This document shows, piece by piece, positions 46,034 to 55,876 of a DNA stretch of 64,000 bases. The stretch's first letter is position 1, and every line of letters begins with the position of its first letter. The position numbers and the translations under genes are program-made. The notes under the pieces were generated by a model, which was not told the DNA's origin, ran no database searches, and was given only the letters and a program-made list of their open reading frames with translations. The stretch is taken from contig CAINED010000059.1 of NCBI GenBank assembly GCA_903847605.1, positions 124,001 through 188,000 of the forward strand, in the 5' to 3' direction. This DNA is from an uncultured Hyphomicrobiales bacterium. GTDB taxonomy: Bacteria > Pseudomonadota > Alphaproteobacteria > Rhizobiales > Beijerinckiaceae.

Positions 46034-46137
46034 TGATCTTCCCGCAATCGGAAGTAATTTCGGTCAAGCTTCGCACTGATCCGGCCCGTGGGCAATCTTC
46101 GAATAAAAGATTCAACGCCGGAATTGCAGGCGCGAAA

Positions 46138-46563
46138 TCAATCAATCACAGCGATCGCGTTGATCTCGACGATGCAGCGCGGATCGGTGGCAAGCTGCAC
46201 GACCTGCACGGTCGTCGTCGTTGGCTTGGCGTCCTTGAAGAATTCGGCCCATACGCGGTTGAGCGCATCCTGATCACTGAGATCCGTGACGAAGCGGTCC
46301 GCCCTTATGACATCGGCGAAAGTCGCGCCGACGGACTCCAGCCCGCGCTTCAGGTTTTCAAGCGCGGCGCGCGTTTGCCCCTCCATGGTCGCGGACATTT
46401 TGTCGAACTCTTCGGGGCGATGGGGATGATGGTGATAGACGGGCGCTGCCGTCACGCCCGCGAGATAGACTGTTGTCCCGCCCTTCACCTTGATGGCCGG
46501 CGCATAGGGCATCCACATATCCGGCGCGTCGGGCCAGTGAATGTGTTCGATAGATTTGGACAT
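46138..46563 (-). CDS. RidA-family (YjgF/YER057c) protein
   Basis: A 141-residue member of the Rid superfamily. It has VYLAGVTAAP, the helix NLKRGLESVGATFADVIRADRFVTDLSD and the end DPRCIVEINAIAV. RidA itself deaminates reactive enamine/imine intermediates; here the family Arg is replaced in the usual position by DPRCIVEI, which keeps the Arg and Glu. Some Rid subgroups lack activity, so the exact reaction is uncertain. The ATG at 46563 follows GGAGAG. Confidence 0.88.
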   Translation of the reverse strand: MSKSIEHIHWPDAPDMWMPYAPAIKVKGGTTVYLAGVTAAPVYHHHPHRPEEFDKMSATMEGQTRAALENLKRGLESVGATFADVIRADRFVTDLSDQDALNRVWAEFFKDAKPTTTTVQVVQLATDPRCIVEINAIAVID

Positions 46564-46591
46564 GCTTCGCTCTCCGTTCAGGCCGCCAAGA

Positions 46592-46969
46592 TTATGACAG
46601 CCATCGCGCGATCCACAATGCCGTGATGACGACTGCCGCGAGCCAGATCGCAAGGACCGCGAGCAGTCCGGCGCGGCTCGCGGGCAAGTCTTCGATGCGT
46701 GCAGCGCGCTCGCGCAAATCCTGCATCAGCCCCGCGGGCATCATCCGCAGCAGCAGAAGGATTCCGAGCGGCAGGATCACAATGTCGTCGAGAAGGCCGA
46801 GAACCGGCACGAAATCGGGAATGAGATCGATAGGGCTGAGCGCATAGGCGACGAGCGCGATCGCCAGATATTTCGCAAGACGCGGCGTGCGCGGATCGCG
46901 CGCGGCGAGCCAGAGAGCGGCGACGTCGCGCTTGATGCTCCTGGCCCACGCTTTCGCGCGGTCGAACAT
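46592..46969 (-). CDS. DUF1232 (YkvA-like) membrane protein
   Basis: A 125-residue protein with an N-terminal amphipathic helix, then LAKYLAIALVAYALSPIDLIPDFVPVLGLLDDIVILPLGILLLLRMMP, the YALSPIDLIPDFIPVLGxLDD motif that defines DUF1232, and a C-terminal membrane helix. Function unknown. It starts two bases after the EamA transporter gene ends and is cotranscribed with it. Confidence 0.9.
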   Translation of the reverse strand: MFDRAKAWARSIKRDVAALWLAARDPRTPRLAKYLAIALVAYALSPIDLIPDFVPVLGLLDDIVILPLGILLLLRMMPAGLMQDLRERAARIEDLPASRAGLLAVLAIWLAAVVITALWIARWLS

Positions 46970-46971
46970 TT

Positions 46972-47889
46972 TCACTTTCTCGCTGCGAGCCACACGCCGG
47001 CCAGGATCATCGCAAATCCGGCGATGTGGAAGAGGCGCAGTTGTTCGCCGAGCAGGCTGGTTGCGAGGAGCGCGCCATAGATGGGAATGAGATGCAGGAA
47101 GATCGCGGCGCGCGAGGCGCCGACCTGCTCCTGACCATTGTTCCAGCAGATATAGGCGAGCACGCCGGGAAAGATTGAGACATAGGCCATCACGAAGAAC
47201 GTGCGCCATGTCGGCTGAAACCACGGGCCTTGCGATGCTTCCCAGAAATAGAAGGGAATGAGCAGAAGGCCCGTGAGCAAAGCCAGCACGAAGGTAAAGC
47301 TGAGCGGATGCACCTTCGGCGCAAGGCGCAGGCAGGCGCAGTAGATGGCCCATATTGCCATGTTGATGAGCAGCCAGACGTCGCCGTAGTTGAACGTCAG
47401 CGTCGTCAGGACGTGAAAGTCTCCGCGCGCGGCAATGACGAAGACGCCCGCAAGCGAGACGAGAATGCCGGCCATCTGCAACCGCGTAAAGCGATCGCGA
47501 AAAAGCAGCGCGCCTGCCGCGCCGATCACCACAGGCGCGAAGGAGTTGAAGATCGAGGCGTTGAGCGCGATCGTGTGATTGAGCGCGTAATACTGGATCG
47601 CGCTGAACATGCAGCCGCCGCCGATGATCAGCGGCAGCACGACCTTCCATTTCGCCATGAGGATCGGCACGTCGTGGCGCAGGTGCTTGTAGACGAAAGG
47701 CCAGAGGAGCATCGCGCCGATCAGCCAGCGGATCCCGGCCATGCTGATGGGCGGCACATGTCCCGCCGCCGCGCGCCCCGCAATGTGATTGCCCGACCAG
47801 AACAGGCCGGCGAGCGCGAGCAACACGTATGGATTGGTCAGGATGGCAAGAAAGCCCGACTTGCCTGGCGACGTTGCGTCCTGCTGCAT
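46972..47889 (-). CDS. EamA/DMT-superfamily transporter
   Basis: A 305-residue protein with ten membrane helices in two EamA repeats; MAGIRWLIGAMLLWPF and AGVFVIAARGD are typical first-repeat sites. Substrate unknown, likely a metabolite exporter. The ATG at 47889 is behind GGAGGGGGAGG; an earlier start at 47946 would lack a ribosome site. Confidence 0.88.
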   Translation of the reverse strand: MQQDATSPGKSGFLAILTNPYVLLALAGLFWSGNHIAGRAAAGHVPPISMAGIRWLIGAMLLWPFVYKHLRHDVPILMAKWKVVLPLIIGGGCMFSAIQYYALNHTIALNASIFNSFAPVVIGAAGALLFRDRFTRLQMAGILVSLAGVFVIAARGDFHVLTTLTFNYGDVWLLINMAIWAIYCACLRLAPKVHPLSFTFVLALLTGLLLIPFYFWEASQGPWFQPTWRTFFVMAYVSIFPGVLAYICWNNGQEQVGASRAAIFLHLIPIYGALLATSLLGEQLRLFHIAGFAMILAGVWLAARK

Positions 47890-47983
47890 GATTCCTCCCC
47901 CTCCCGATCCGTAACAGGGAGAGAGGACAAAAGAAAAGGCTGGCAACGATTACCAGCCATGCAGCAGGGAGGTGTGACTGCTC

Positions 47984-49387
47984 TCAGCGCTCGGCGAGCT
48001 TCTGGCCGGCGGCGAGGAAGCGGCGGGGATCGAGTGGCTGGTCGTTGTAGCGCACTTCGTAATGCAAGTGCGGACCTGTCGAACGGCCCGTGGAGCCGAG
48101 GCGGCCAAGCACTGTTCCCGTGCTGACGGTCTGGCCTGACTTCACGATGACGGCCGAGAGGTGGGCGTAGCGGGAGATAACGCCATTGCCGTGGTCGATG
48201 TCGACCATATTGCCATAACCGCCGTTATGCCCGGCCGAGATGACCGTGCCGGCCGCGGCAGCGCGCACGGGCGATCCCCAGGCCTGGCGGAAGTCGATGC
48301 CGGTGTGGCTGGCAAGGCGGCCATTGAAGGGATCGACGCGCGAACCATAGCCCGACGTGATTTCGGGATCGCCGGCGAGCGGCTTGCGCAGGGGCAGGCG
48401 GTTGGCGATCCGGCGCAGCTTGTCGGCGTTGGCGACATGGCCCTGCATGCGCAGCACTTCGCGCTCAAAGGGCGAGCCGTTCGCATCGAGTTTGAAGGGA
48501 ACGAAGGGGCCGCCGGTCGCAGCCTGACCGCTCGCCGGCGCCTGCAGCTTGTCGGCAGGAAGCCCCGTGGCGGCGATCGCCTGGCGCAGCGTATTTTCGG
48601 TCTGGCGCGCCTGTCCGGCGATCAGTCCGACGGCGCGGACCTGCTCGCTTTCGATCCGGTCGAGCGACTGGATCAGCGCTCCAAGGCGTACTTCCGGGGG
48701 AAGCGAAGTATCGGCCGCCAGTTGAGCAGCCCTCGGATCGATCAGAGACGCGCCGCGCTGCGGTTTGGCGGCAGGCTGCGCGCCAGACTGGATTTCGACC
48801 GGCCCGGGACGCGGCGCAGCGCGGAGCGCAGGCGCCCCGACATGCGGCCCGCCCGAGGGCGCAAAGCCCAGCGCATTGGCGGGCAGGGCAGGGCTCCCGG
48901 CCTTGCCGAGCAGGGGATTGGAATTGATCGCCTGTTGCGCCGTCGCGGGCGCTGCAGGAGCCGAGGGACCTTTTGCGGCAGTCGAGACGCCGGCGCTCTC
49001 GGCGAGCGTTGCAACCACCGTCGTGCGATTTTCGAGCCGCGCCTGGCGAGACAGAAGATCGTGCATGCGCGCTTCGAGGGAATTCTGATCGAGAAGCTGG
49101 GCTGACGTCACGCGGTCGAGTTGCATGCGCATCGCCGCAAGCCTGTCCTCATAGGCAACCTGCATCGCGCTTTGGCGGTGCATGAGCGCAGCCAGCATGT
49201 CGTCGCGCATGACAAAGAGGAGCGTGGAGGCAAGATAGATCAGCGCCGCTATCGGGAAGACCGCGCCGATCGCCCAAAGCGCCCAGGGTTTGATCGCGAA
49301 GCACCGGGCGTCGTCGCCGCGGGCAAAGGTCACGAAATAGTGGGACTGCGGCAGACGAGCCCTGGGGAATTCGGTACGCGCTGACAT
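47984..49387 (-). CDS. M23-family peptidoglycan endopeptidase
   Basis: A 467-residue protein with one N-terminal membrane helix (about 36-58), a coiled-coil and Ala/Pro-rich region, and a C-terminal M23 (LytM) domain. All zinc and catalytic residues are present: H and D in SHTGIDFRQ, and HLHYEV. So it should be an active endopeptidase cutting peptidoglycan crosslinks rather than a degenerate EnvC-type activator. It starts 104 bases from the convergent-facing bcp region. A TTAA-N2-CTTCGCAAA motif lies upstream. Confidence 0.92.
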   Translation of the reverse strand: MSARTEFPRARLPQSHYFVTFARGDDARCFAIKPWALWAIGAVFPIAALIYLASTLLFVMRDDMLAALMHRQSAMQVAYEDRLAAMRMQLDRVTSAQLLDQNSLEARMHDLLSRQARLENRTTVVATLAESAGVSTAAKGPSAPAAPATAQQAINSNPLLGKAGSPALPANALGFAPSGGPHVGAPALRAAPRPGPVEIQSGAQPAAKPQRGASLIDPRAAQLAADTSLPPEVRLGALIQSLDRIESEQVRAVGLIAGQARQTENTLRQAIAATGLPADKLQAPASGQAATGGPFVPFKLDANGSPFEREVLRMQGHVANADKLRRIANRLPLRKPLAGDPEITSGYGSRVDPFNGRLASHTGIDFRQAWGSPVRAAAAGTVISAGHNGGYGNMVDIDHGNGVISRYAHLSAVIVKSGQTVSTGTVLGRLGSTGRSTGPHLHYEVRYNDQPLDPRRFLAAGQKLAER

Positions 49388-49450
49388 CGGGCGACTCCGG
49401 GAACGTGGGCTGGGCCACGTCGAAACCGCTGCGATTACGCCTCATTAAGG

Positions 49451-49465
49451 TTAATGCTTCGCAAA
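49451..49465 (+). promoter_or_regulatory. shared motif upstream of the M23 peptidase
   Basis: TTAATGCTTCGCAAA, about 64 bases upstream of the M23 gene start and in opposite orientation to the gene. TTAACC is on the minus strand at 49449-49454. See the matching motif at 38403. Confidence 0.3.
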
Positions 49466-49520
49466 ACCTGCGGGGCGTCAACGCAAATTTTTTCCCATGC
49501 CGTAGCGTAACTTACGAAAT

Positions 49521-49991
49521 TTAAAGCGCCTTTGCGGCCGCAAGCACCTCTTCGGCATGGCCGGGAACTTTCACCTTGTTCCAGACTTGGGCGATCTTGC
49601 CGTCGGCGCCGATAAGGAATGTCGTGCGCTCGACGCCCATATATTTGCGGCCATACATGCTCTTTTCGGTCCAGACGCCATAGGCCTCGAGCATTTCCTT
49701 CGATTCGTCCGAGAGCAGGGCAATGCCGAGCTTGTGCTTTGCGACGAACTTGTCGTGCGCCTTCACCGCATCGGGCGACACGCCGATGACTTCCGCGCCG
49801 GCTTTGGCGAACTGCGCCTTCAGCGCCGTGAAGTCGATCGCCTCCTTTGTGCAGCCGGACGTATCGTCCTTCGGATAGAAATAGAGAACGAGTTTTTTAC
49901 CCTTGAGCGAGGCAAGAGACATCTTGCCGGAGCCATCCCGCGGCAGATTGAATGAGGGGGCCTTGTCGCCGACGCCGGGTTTAGCCGTCAT
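49521..49991 (-). CDS. bcp: Bcp-type thiol peroxidase (peroxiredoxin), lacking a resolving Cys
   Basis: A 156-residue PrxQ/BCP peroxiredoxin. The peroxidatic Cys is in KDDTSGCTKEAIDF. In E. coli BCP a resolving Cys lies five residues on; here that position is not Cys and the protein has no other cysteine. So it must act as a 1-Cys enzyme with an external thiol partner. It reduces hydrogen peroxide and organic hydroperoxides in the cytoplasm. It diverges from the AsmA-like gene. Confidence 0.93.
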   Translation of the reverse strand: MTAKPGVGDKAPSFNLPRDGSGKMSLASLKGKKLVLYFYPKDDTSGCTKEAIDFTALKAQFAKAGAEVIGVSPDAVKAHDKFVAKHKLGIALLSDESKEMLEAYGVWTEKSMYGRKYMGVERTTFLIGADGKIAQVWNKVKVPGHAEEVLAAAKAL

Positions 49992-50046
49992 ATTGCCATC
50001 CTTTTCGCACAGAAATTCTCAGAGATTTCGGGCTGGAAGCGGTTAG

Positions 50047-50054
50047 TTAACCAT
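50047..50054 (+). promoter_or_regulatory. possible CtrA half-site
   Basis: TTAACCAT matches the alphaproteobacterial CtrA half-site between the divergent bcp and AsmA-like genes. The motif is short and may be chance. Confidence 0.25.
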
Positions 50055-50132
50055 TCGGAACCCGAATTGCCTATAGTGCGCAGCTAGCTGGGCGCAACCC
50101 CTGCGCAGCTTTTCCGGCCGCATCGGCCGAAG

Positions 50133-53100
50133 TTGGACGAGGATTTGGAGCAGAAGCCGGTAGATCACGAAGGCCTGTCCGCAGGCGTCGAACCTGTGCC
50201 TGCACCCCCCGCAGACATCGGGCGGCTTCGTGCGCGCGGCGGACGGCGCAAGCGCTGGCCTGCGCCTTTGCGCTGGCTCGCGATTGTTCTCAGCATTACC
50301 GGCGGTCTTGGCATCTGCGGGCTTCTGGCAGGCGTCTACTTCGTAGCGCGTCTGGAGAAGGGGCCGATTCTCGTCGAGGGGCTTGGTCCGCGCATCGCGG
50401 CGCGATTGCAGGAACGCTTCGGCGACGGACAGAATTTTCGCCTCGGCGAAACCATGATCGAGAAGGGCGAGAACGGCCCCGAACTGACGATCAACGGATT
50501 CAGCGTCGCCGGCGCGAATGGCGAAGTGATCCTCGCCGCGCCCAAGGCGCGCGTCTCCCTCGATCCTTTCGCGCTGGTTATTGGCGATGTGACGCCGCGC
50601 AAGCTCGATATCGTCGGACTCGAATTGCGCATGTCCGTGATGCCCGATGGCGCGTTTGCGATTACCGCGGGCAACAAGCCCATCGTCTTGACGGCTGCAG
50701 CAGGCGCCAAGCCTCCAGTGGCGCCCGCGCCCGAATCGAGCGGCGCAGCGTCGCTGGGCGCGAAGGAGGAACCCGCAGTTGCAAACCCGTCGCCCGATGC
50801 GCCTGCGCCGCAAGCCGGCGATATCGAGGAGAAACAGGATCGCTCCGCTCGTGAAGCCATGCGGCCGGCGGCGGATGCGCTGCGCCAGTTGCTTGCCATA
50901 GCGACAAGCAAGCGCTCGCCGCTCGGCGCTCTCGGGCAGTTCGGCATCGTCGACGGCAAGCTTGTTTTCGAAGACAAGAAATCCGGCGCGGAAACCGTCT
51001 TCGACAATATGCAGATGCAGTTCCAGCGTTCGCCCCAGCAGGCGAAACTGCTCGTCTCCGTCAACGGGCCAAGCAAACGCTGGCAGATGACCGTGACGGC
51101 GTCGAACGAGCGCGATGATGAATCCTCGATCGCGCGCACTCTCGAAGTCGAGTTCTCAAATCTGTCGCTCGACGAAATCAGCCTGTTTTCCGGCATTCGC
51201 GAATTGCCATTCGATGCGGATACGCCCATCGGCGTGAAGTTTCGCATCGGCGCCGGCGGAGATGGCGAATTCCGCATGGCGCGCGGCAGCTTTTCGCTCG
51301 GCAGAGGTTATATCTCATTCCGCGATCAGGATCAGGAGCCCGTGCTGATCGATCGCGTCACCGGCTCGTTTCACTGGAACGACGATACGCGCCGCTTCGT
51401 GCTCGATCCGACCTCGCTCGAAAGCGGCGAAACGAGTTTGATGTTCGGCGGCGAAGTGCTGCCGCCGCAATCCAACGATGGCCTCTGGTCGATACGCCTC
51501 GCCAGTATCGGCGATGGCTATATTGGCGGCGACAGGCCCGGACAGTCGAAGCTTGCACTGTCGAAGATCGATTTTGCCGCCGTCGTCGATCCGCAGAACA
51601 AGTGGATCAAGGTCGAGAATATCGAACTGGCAGGGCCGCAAGTTCACTTGAAAGGCGCGGCGACATTCGCCGTCGAGCCCGACGGACGCAGGTTCAAAGC
51701 CAGTCTCTCCGGCGAGCGCATGCCGGTTGCCGCCATCATGCGGCTCTGGCCGTCCGCCGCCGGCGCACAGGTACGCGCATGGATGCTGCAGAACCTGAAG
51801 GCCGGCACGGTCAGCAAAGGTTCGATGGAAATCGACTACGGCGAGGAAGCCTTCGCGGCGCTGAAGATGCGCCGTCCCGTTCCTGACGAAGCCATGCGCC
51901 TCACGTTCGATCTGCACGATGGCGTGCTGCAATTCCTGCCCGGCGTTTCTCCCGTGCGCGGTGTCGCCGGGACCGGCCTCGTCACCGGCAAACATTCGAA
52001 ACTGACCATTACCCAGGGACATATCGATGGCGCAGGCCGGCAGATCGCGATATCCGGCGGGGCCTTCACGTCGACAAATATGTCGCCGGCGGCTTCACCG
52101 GCGTCTGTTAGTGTAAATCTAGCCGGGCAGGTCGATACGCTTGCAACGATTCTTGCGGAGCCTGGTCTCAAGCAACACGCTGCGCTTGTGCTTGACCCTT
52201 CCACGTTGAAAGGACGCATCGAAGGAAAGCTGACCGTCGATTTCAAGTTCGGCGCGAAAGCCTCGAATGCCGATGTCAGCATTCGCGCTCAGGCCAATGC
52301 GACGAACGTCTCCATCGAACGTCTGATGGCGAAGGAGCGTCTTGAGAACGCCAGCCTGCAGATGACCATCGACGGCAAGGATCTCACCGCCAAAGGGTTG
52401 GGCCGGATGTTCGGCGCGCCCGCGACCTTCTCCTTCGACAAGGTCGGCAAGGGCGATGTCAACGCAGTGCTGTCACTCGTTCTCGACGATCAGGCAAGAC
52501 AGCGTCTGGGCTGGTCCACCGGAGCGCGGCTGACCGGCCCGGTGGCAATGAAGATATCCGGTCCGCTCAGCAAGCCGGACACGCTGCAGGGCAATGTCGA
52601 ATTCGATCTCACGCGCGCAGCCATCGGCGAAATCGCGCCGGGGCTTTCCAAGCCGGCCGGACGTCCCGCGAAGGCAACGTTCAAACTCGTGCCGGGCAAT
52701 GCGGGAACGTCGCTTCAGAACTTCACCTATCAGGCGGGTTCGACCAGCGCGCGCGGAACCATCGAACTCGACCGCAAGGGCGCTTTCACTTCGGCTGCGC
52801 TGAGCAGCCTGAAAGTGTCGCCCGGCGACGAGATGAGTGGAGACGTTTCGGCCTCCGGCGGCAATTTGCAGGTGACCCTGCGCGGCGCATCCATCGATCT
52901 GCGGCCTTTCATTCAGGCGATAACGAGTGCGCGCCCGACCAGCGGCGTCGAAGGCTCGGGGACGCCGGCGGGGCGTCTCTCCATCGATATGCAGAGCAAG
53001 CTGGCGACCGGGCACAACCGGCAGGCGCTGGCCGACTTTTCGCTCAAGCTGACGCGCTCATCGACAAGTGTCGAGCGCTTCGATCTCACCGCCCGGGCAG

Positions 53101-53798
53101 GGCGCGCGCCTGTGCGCGGCCAACTGGTCCCCGGCACGGCGCGCGTGGATGTCAGCGCAGGCGATGGCGGCGCCGTCATGTCGTTCCTCGACTTCTACAA
53201 ACGCATGGAGGGCGGCGCGCTGACGCTCTCGGCAAACGTGACGAGCACGCGCGTCGATGGCGTCCTCAGCGTCCAGAACTTCGTGTTGCGTGACGAACCG
53301 GCGTTGCGCCGCCTCGTCGCCGAAGGCGCGCCGCGTACCGATGCGGACGGGCGTGTGAAGATCGATCCGTCGATGGTGAATTTCGAAAGGCTGCGGCTCT
53401 CCTTCACGAAGGAAGGCGGGCGCATCCAGTTGCATGACGGAATCATCAGCGGGCCGCAAATCGGCACGACGCTCGAAGGCGTCGTCGACTTCCCGCGCGA
53501 TCAGGTGAACATGAAAGGCACTTTCGTGCCGGCCTACGGGCTCAACAACATGTTCGCCAAGGTGCCGCTGTTCGGACCTATTCTCGGCGGCGGTCGCAAT
53601 GAAGGACTGGTCGGCGTGAATTTTTCGGTGACAGGCAAGGCGTCTGCGCCATTCCTCAACGTCAATCCGCTGTCGGCGATCACGCCGGGCTTCCTGCGCA
53701 AGATTTTCGGCGCGGTCGGTTCCATCGACGCCAATGCGCAGCAAGCGCCGCCGCGCCCGCAAATGCCGCTGACTTTGACGCCCGCGCCCGTGCGGTGA
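50133..53798 (+). CDS. AsmA-like protein with DUF3971 (YhdP/TamB-related)
   Basis: A 1221-residue protein. After a charged, Arg-rich N terminus there is one membrane helix (about 46-70), then a very long periplasmic region of repeating beta strands, with DUF3971 in the middle and an AsmA-like C-terminal region (about 800-1200, with GTTLEGVVDFPRDQVNMKGTFVPAYGLNNMF, as in the AsmA family). Such proteins form hydrophobic grooves bridging the inner and outer membranes and move phospholipids. The start is a TTG at 50133; another TTG at 50145 is behind ACGAGGAT. It converges on tyrS, nine bases apart. Confidence 0.88.
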   Translation: MDEDLEQKPVDHEGLSAGVEPVPAPPADIGRLRARGGRRKRWPAPLRWLAIVLSITGGLGICGLLAGVYFVARLEKGPILVEGLGPRIAARLQERFGDGQNFRLGETMIEKGENGPELTINGFSVAGANGEVILAAPKARVSLDPFALVIGDVTPRKLDIVGLELRMSVMPDGAFAITAGNKPIVLTAAAGAKPPVAPAPESSGAASLGAKEEPAVANPSPDAPAPQAGDIEEKQDRSAREAMRPAADALRQLLAIATSKRSPLGALGQFGIVDGKLVFEDKKSGAETVFDNMQMQFQRSPQQAKLLVSVNGPSKRWQMTVTASNERDDESSIARTLEVEFSNLSLDEISLFSGIRELPFDADTPIGVKFRIGAGGDGEFRMARGSFSLGRGYISFRDQDQEPVLIDRVTGSFHWNDDTRRFVLDPTSLESGETSLMFGGEVLPPQSNDGLWSIRLASIGDGYIGGDRPGQSKLALSKIDFAAVVDPQNKWIKVENIELAGPQVHLKGAATFAVEPDGRRFKASLSGERMPVAAIMRLWPSAAGAQVRAWMLQNLKAGTVSKGSMEIDYGEEAFAALKMRRPVPDEAMRLTFDLHDGVLQFLPGVSPVRGVAGTGLVTGKHSKLTITQGHIDGAGRQIAISGGAFTSTNMSPAASPASVSVNLAGQVDTLATILAEPGLKQHAALVLDPSTLKGRIEGKLTVDFKFGAKASNADVSIRAQANATNVSIERLMAKERLENASLQMTIDGKDLTAKGLGRMFGAPATFSFDKVGKGDVNAVLSLVLDDQARQRLGWSTGARLTGPVAMKISGPLSKPDTLQGNVEFDLTRAAIGEIAPGLSKPAGRPAKATFKLVPGNAGTSLQNFTYQAGSTSARGTIELDRKGAFTSAALSSLKVSPGDEMSGDVSASGGNLQVTLRGASIDLRPFIQAITSARPTSGVEGSGTPAGRLSIDMQSKLATGHNRQALADFSLKLTRSSTSVERFDLTARAGRAPVRGQLVPGTARVDVSAGDGGAVMSFLDFYKRMEGGALTLSANVTSTRVDGVLSVQNFVLRDEPALRRLVAEGAPRTDADGRVKIDPSMVNFERLRLSFTKEGGRIQLHDGIISGPQIGTTLEGVVDFPRDQVNMKGTFVPAYGLNNMFAKVPLFGPILGGGRNEGLVGVNFSVTGKASAPFLNVNPLSAITPGFLRKIFGAVGSIDANAQQAPPRPQMPLTLTPAPVR

Positions 53799-53807
53799 CC
53801 GTTCCGG

Positions 53808-55070
53808 CTATTCCGGCCGGATCAGTACGTGCTTCTTCTTGCCGAGCGAAAGTTTGATTACGCCTTCCGACGTGAGTTGCGTGCGCGATAGCGATGCGCG
53901 CTCGTCGGTCACCGGTTCGTCGTTGATGCGCAAGCCGCCGCCCTTGATCTGGCGGCGCGCTTCGCCGGTCGAAGCCACGAGGCCGGCTTTCACGAAGGCG
54001 GTGAGAACGCCCATGCCGGCGTCGAATTCGGATGCTGCCATGCCGACGGTCGGCAGGCTTTCCGCCAGCACGCCTTCTTCAAATGTCTTGCGCGCGGTTT
54101 CCGCGGCGGCTTGCGCCTTGTCGCGGCCGTGAACCATCGCGGTGGCTTCCGTTGCGAGAACCTTCTTGGCCTCGTTGATCTCTGCGCCGCCCAGAGCTTC
54201 GAGCCGCGCGATCTCGTCGAGCGGCAGTTCGGTGAACAGTTTTAGAAAACGCCCGACGTCGCCGTCCTCGCAATTGCGCCAGAACTGCCAGTAGTCATAG
54301 ACGGGCAGCATGTCTTCGTTGAGCCAGATCGCGCCGGCGGCGGTCTTGCCCATCTTGGCGCCGGAGGCGGTGGTGAGCAGCGGCGAAGTCAGCGCATAAA
54401 GCTGCGGCGTGCCCATGCGGCGGCCGAGGTCGATGCCGGTGACGATATTGCCCCACTGATCGGAGCCGCCCATCTGCGCGATCACGCCATAGCGCTTGTT
54501 GAGCTCCACGAAATCGTAGGCCTGCAGGCACATGTAGTTGAACTCGATGAAGGACAATTCCTGATCGCGTTCGAGCCGCATCTTCACCGAGTCCATGCTC
54601 AGCATGCGATTGACCGAAAAGTGGCGGCCGACGTCGCGCAGGAAGTCGATGTAGTTCAACTTCGTCAGCCATTCCGCATTGTCCGACATGAAGGCGTCGG
54701 TCTTGCCTTCGCCGAAGGTCAGGAATTTGGAAAAGACCTGGCGGATGCCCGCCTTGTTCTCGTCGATCTTCTCGATGGTGAGGAGCTGGCGGCTCTCGTC
54801 GCGGCCCGAGGGGTCGCCGACGCGGGTCGTGCCCCCGCCCATCAGAGGAACAGGCTTGTTGCCGGTCTTCTGAAGCCAGCGCAGCAGCATGATCGGCAGG
54901 AGCGAGCCGACATGCAGGGAGGAAGCGGTGCAGTCGAAGCCGATATAGGCGATCAACTCGCCCTTGGCGGCCTTTTCGTCGAGGCCGGAGAAATCCGAAC
55001 ATTGATGCACGTAGCCGCGCGCCATGATTGTCGCGAGAAAATCGGATTTCGGCTTGAACTGGTCGGACAT
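53808..55070 (-). CDS. tyrS: tyrosyl-tRNA synthetase
   Basis: A 420-residue class I aminoacyl-tRNA synthetase. The HIGH-like motif is [10 protein letters not shown] and the KMSKS-like motif is [10 protein letters not shown]; the tyrosine pocket motif [10 protein letters not shown] and the C-terminal S4 RNA-binding domain (about 350-420, [17 protein letters not shown]) are present. The ATG at 55070 gives the [12 protein letters not shown] start normal for the family. An in-frame start at 55208 would add 46 unconserved residues. Confidence 0.96.
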   Translation of the reverse strand: MSDQFKPKSDFLATIMARGYVHQCSDFSGLDEKAAKGELIAYIGFDCTASSLHVGSLLPIMLLRWLQKTGNKPVPLMGGGTTRVGDPSGRDESRQLLTIEKIDENKAGIRQVFSKFLTFGEGKTDAFMSDNAEWLTKLNYIDFLRDVGRHFSVNRMLSMDSVKMRLERDQELSFIEFNYMCLQAYDFVELNKRYGVIAQMGGSDQWGNIVTGIDLGRRMGTPQLYALTSPLLTTASGAKMGKTAAGAIWLNEDMLPVYDYWQFWRNCEDGDVGRFLKLFTELPLDEIARLEALGGAEINEAKKVLATEATAMVHGRDKAQAAAETARKTFEEGVLAESLPTVGMAASEFDAGMGVLTAFVKAGLVASTGEARRQIKGGGLRINDEPVTDERASLSRTQLTSEGVIKLSLGKKKHVLIRPE

Positions 55071-55240
55071 GGCTGGCCTGTGGAGATTCGTCGCCCCGCC
55101 CTGTATTTCTGGACGAAGCCTCGCTTTTCGGGCGTGGTTTAGGCGCTCGCAGCCCTGCGCGCAATGCCGGAGGGCAGGCTTGTAGGCAGGCTGAGCCTCG
55201 ACTATCAATCCGCAGCCAACAATTTTACGGAGGAAGACCC

Positions 55241-55759
55241 ATGTCGCTTTATGCCCATTCCATACCCACCTACCAGCAGATCCTCGGGGGCATGCTTAAC
55301 GTGATGGACAAGGCCATCGCCCATGCAACCGCGAAGAAATGGGACGAGGCGTTCCTGCTCAACGATCGCTTCTATCCGGACATGTTCAACTTCGCCAAGC
55401 AGGTGCAGTCCTTCACCGATCACGCGAGCCGCTCCAGCCTGCTGTGCGCCGGCAAGCCCTCCGATCCGCCGCCGCGCGACGAGATCACGCTGGCCGGCCT
55501 GCGCGAGCGCGTGGCCAAGGCTCTGGCCGCTGTCAATTCCGTGACAGCAGCCGAAGTCGACGCCAATGCGGACAAGGACGTGACCTTCCCCATGGGACCG
55601 CGCCAGGTCACGATGAAGGCAAAAGACTACATGATGCACTTCGCCTTCCCGAACTTCTATTTCCACGCCACGACCGCCTATGGCCTTTGCCGCCATCGCG
55701 GCGTCGAAATCGGCAAGCGTGACTTTTTGGGCGTCATTCCCGGCTTCCCGAAGATGTGA
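55241..55759 (+). CDS. DUF1993 family protein
   Basis: A 172-residue protein with the DUF1993 pattern: [36 protein letters not shown], and the C-terminal [31 protein letters not shown]. It folds as a four-helix DinB-like bundle by family assignment. Function unknown. A GGAGG ribosome site precedes the ATG. It ends in a strong terminator. Confidence 0.9.
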   Translation: MSLYAHSIPTYQQILGGMLNVMDKAIAHATAKKWDEAFLLNDRFYPDMFNFAKQVQSFTDHASRSSLLCAGKPSDPPPRDEITLAGLRERVAKALAAVNSVTAAEVDANADKDVTFPMGPRQVTMKAKDYMMHFAFPNFYFHATTAYGLCRHRGVEIGKRDFLGVIPGFPKM

Positions 55760-55786
55760 TTTCAGGGCGGTTTGGAACAAGGCTTC

Positions 55787-55812
55787 GGCCGGGGTTCGCC
55801 CCGGCCTTTTTT
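55787..55812 (+). terminator. intrinsic terminator after the DUF1993 gene
   Basis: GGCCGGGG and CCCCGGCC form a perfect 8-bp stem with a TTCG tetraloop, followed by six Ts. Confidence 0.95.
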
Positions 55813-55848
55813 GTTTTGGGGCTTTGCTTGACTCTGGTATCTTGTGCG

Positions 55849-55862
55849 CTGCTCGATAGCAG
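55849..55862. promoter_or_regulatory. candidate parD operator
   Basis: CTGCT-CGAT-AGCAG, 5-bp arms, 14 bases upstream of the parD start. A TTGACT hexamer lies at 55828-55833, but no convincing -10 box is seen at the right distance, so the promoter is not called. Confidence 0.35.
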
Positions 55863-55876
55863 AGTTGGAGGCGTTA

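Noticed and set aside
55828-55857. A sigma-70 promoter for parD based on TTGACT.
   Set aside because: No acceptable -10 hexamer lies 16-18 bases downstream.
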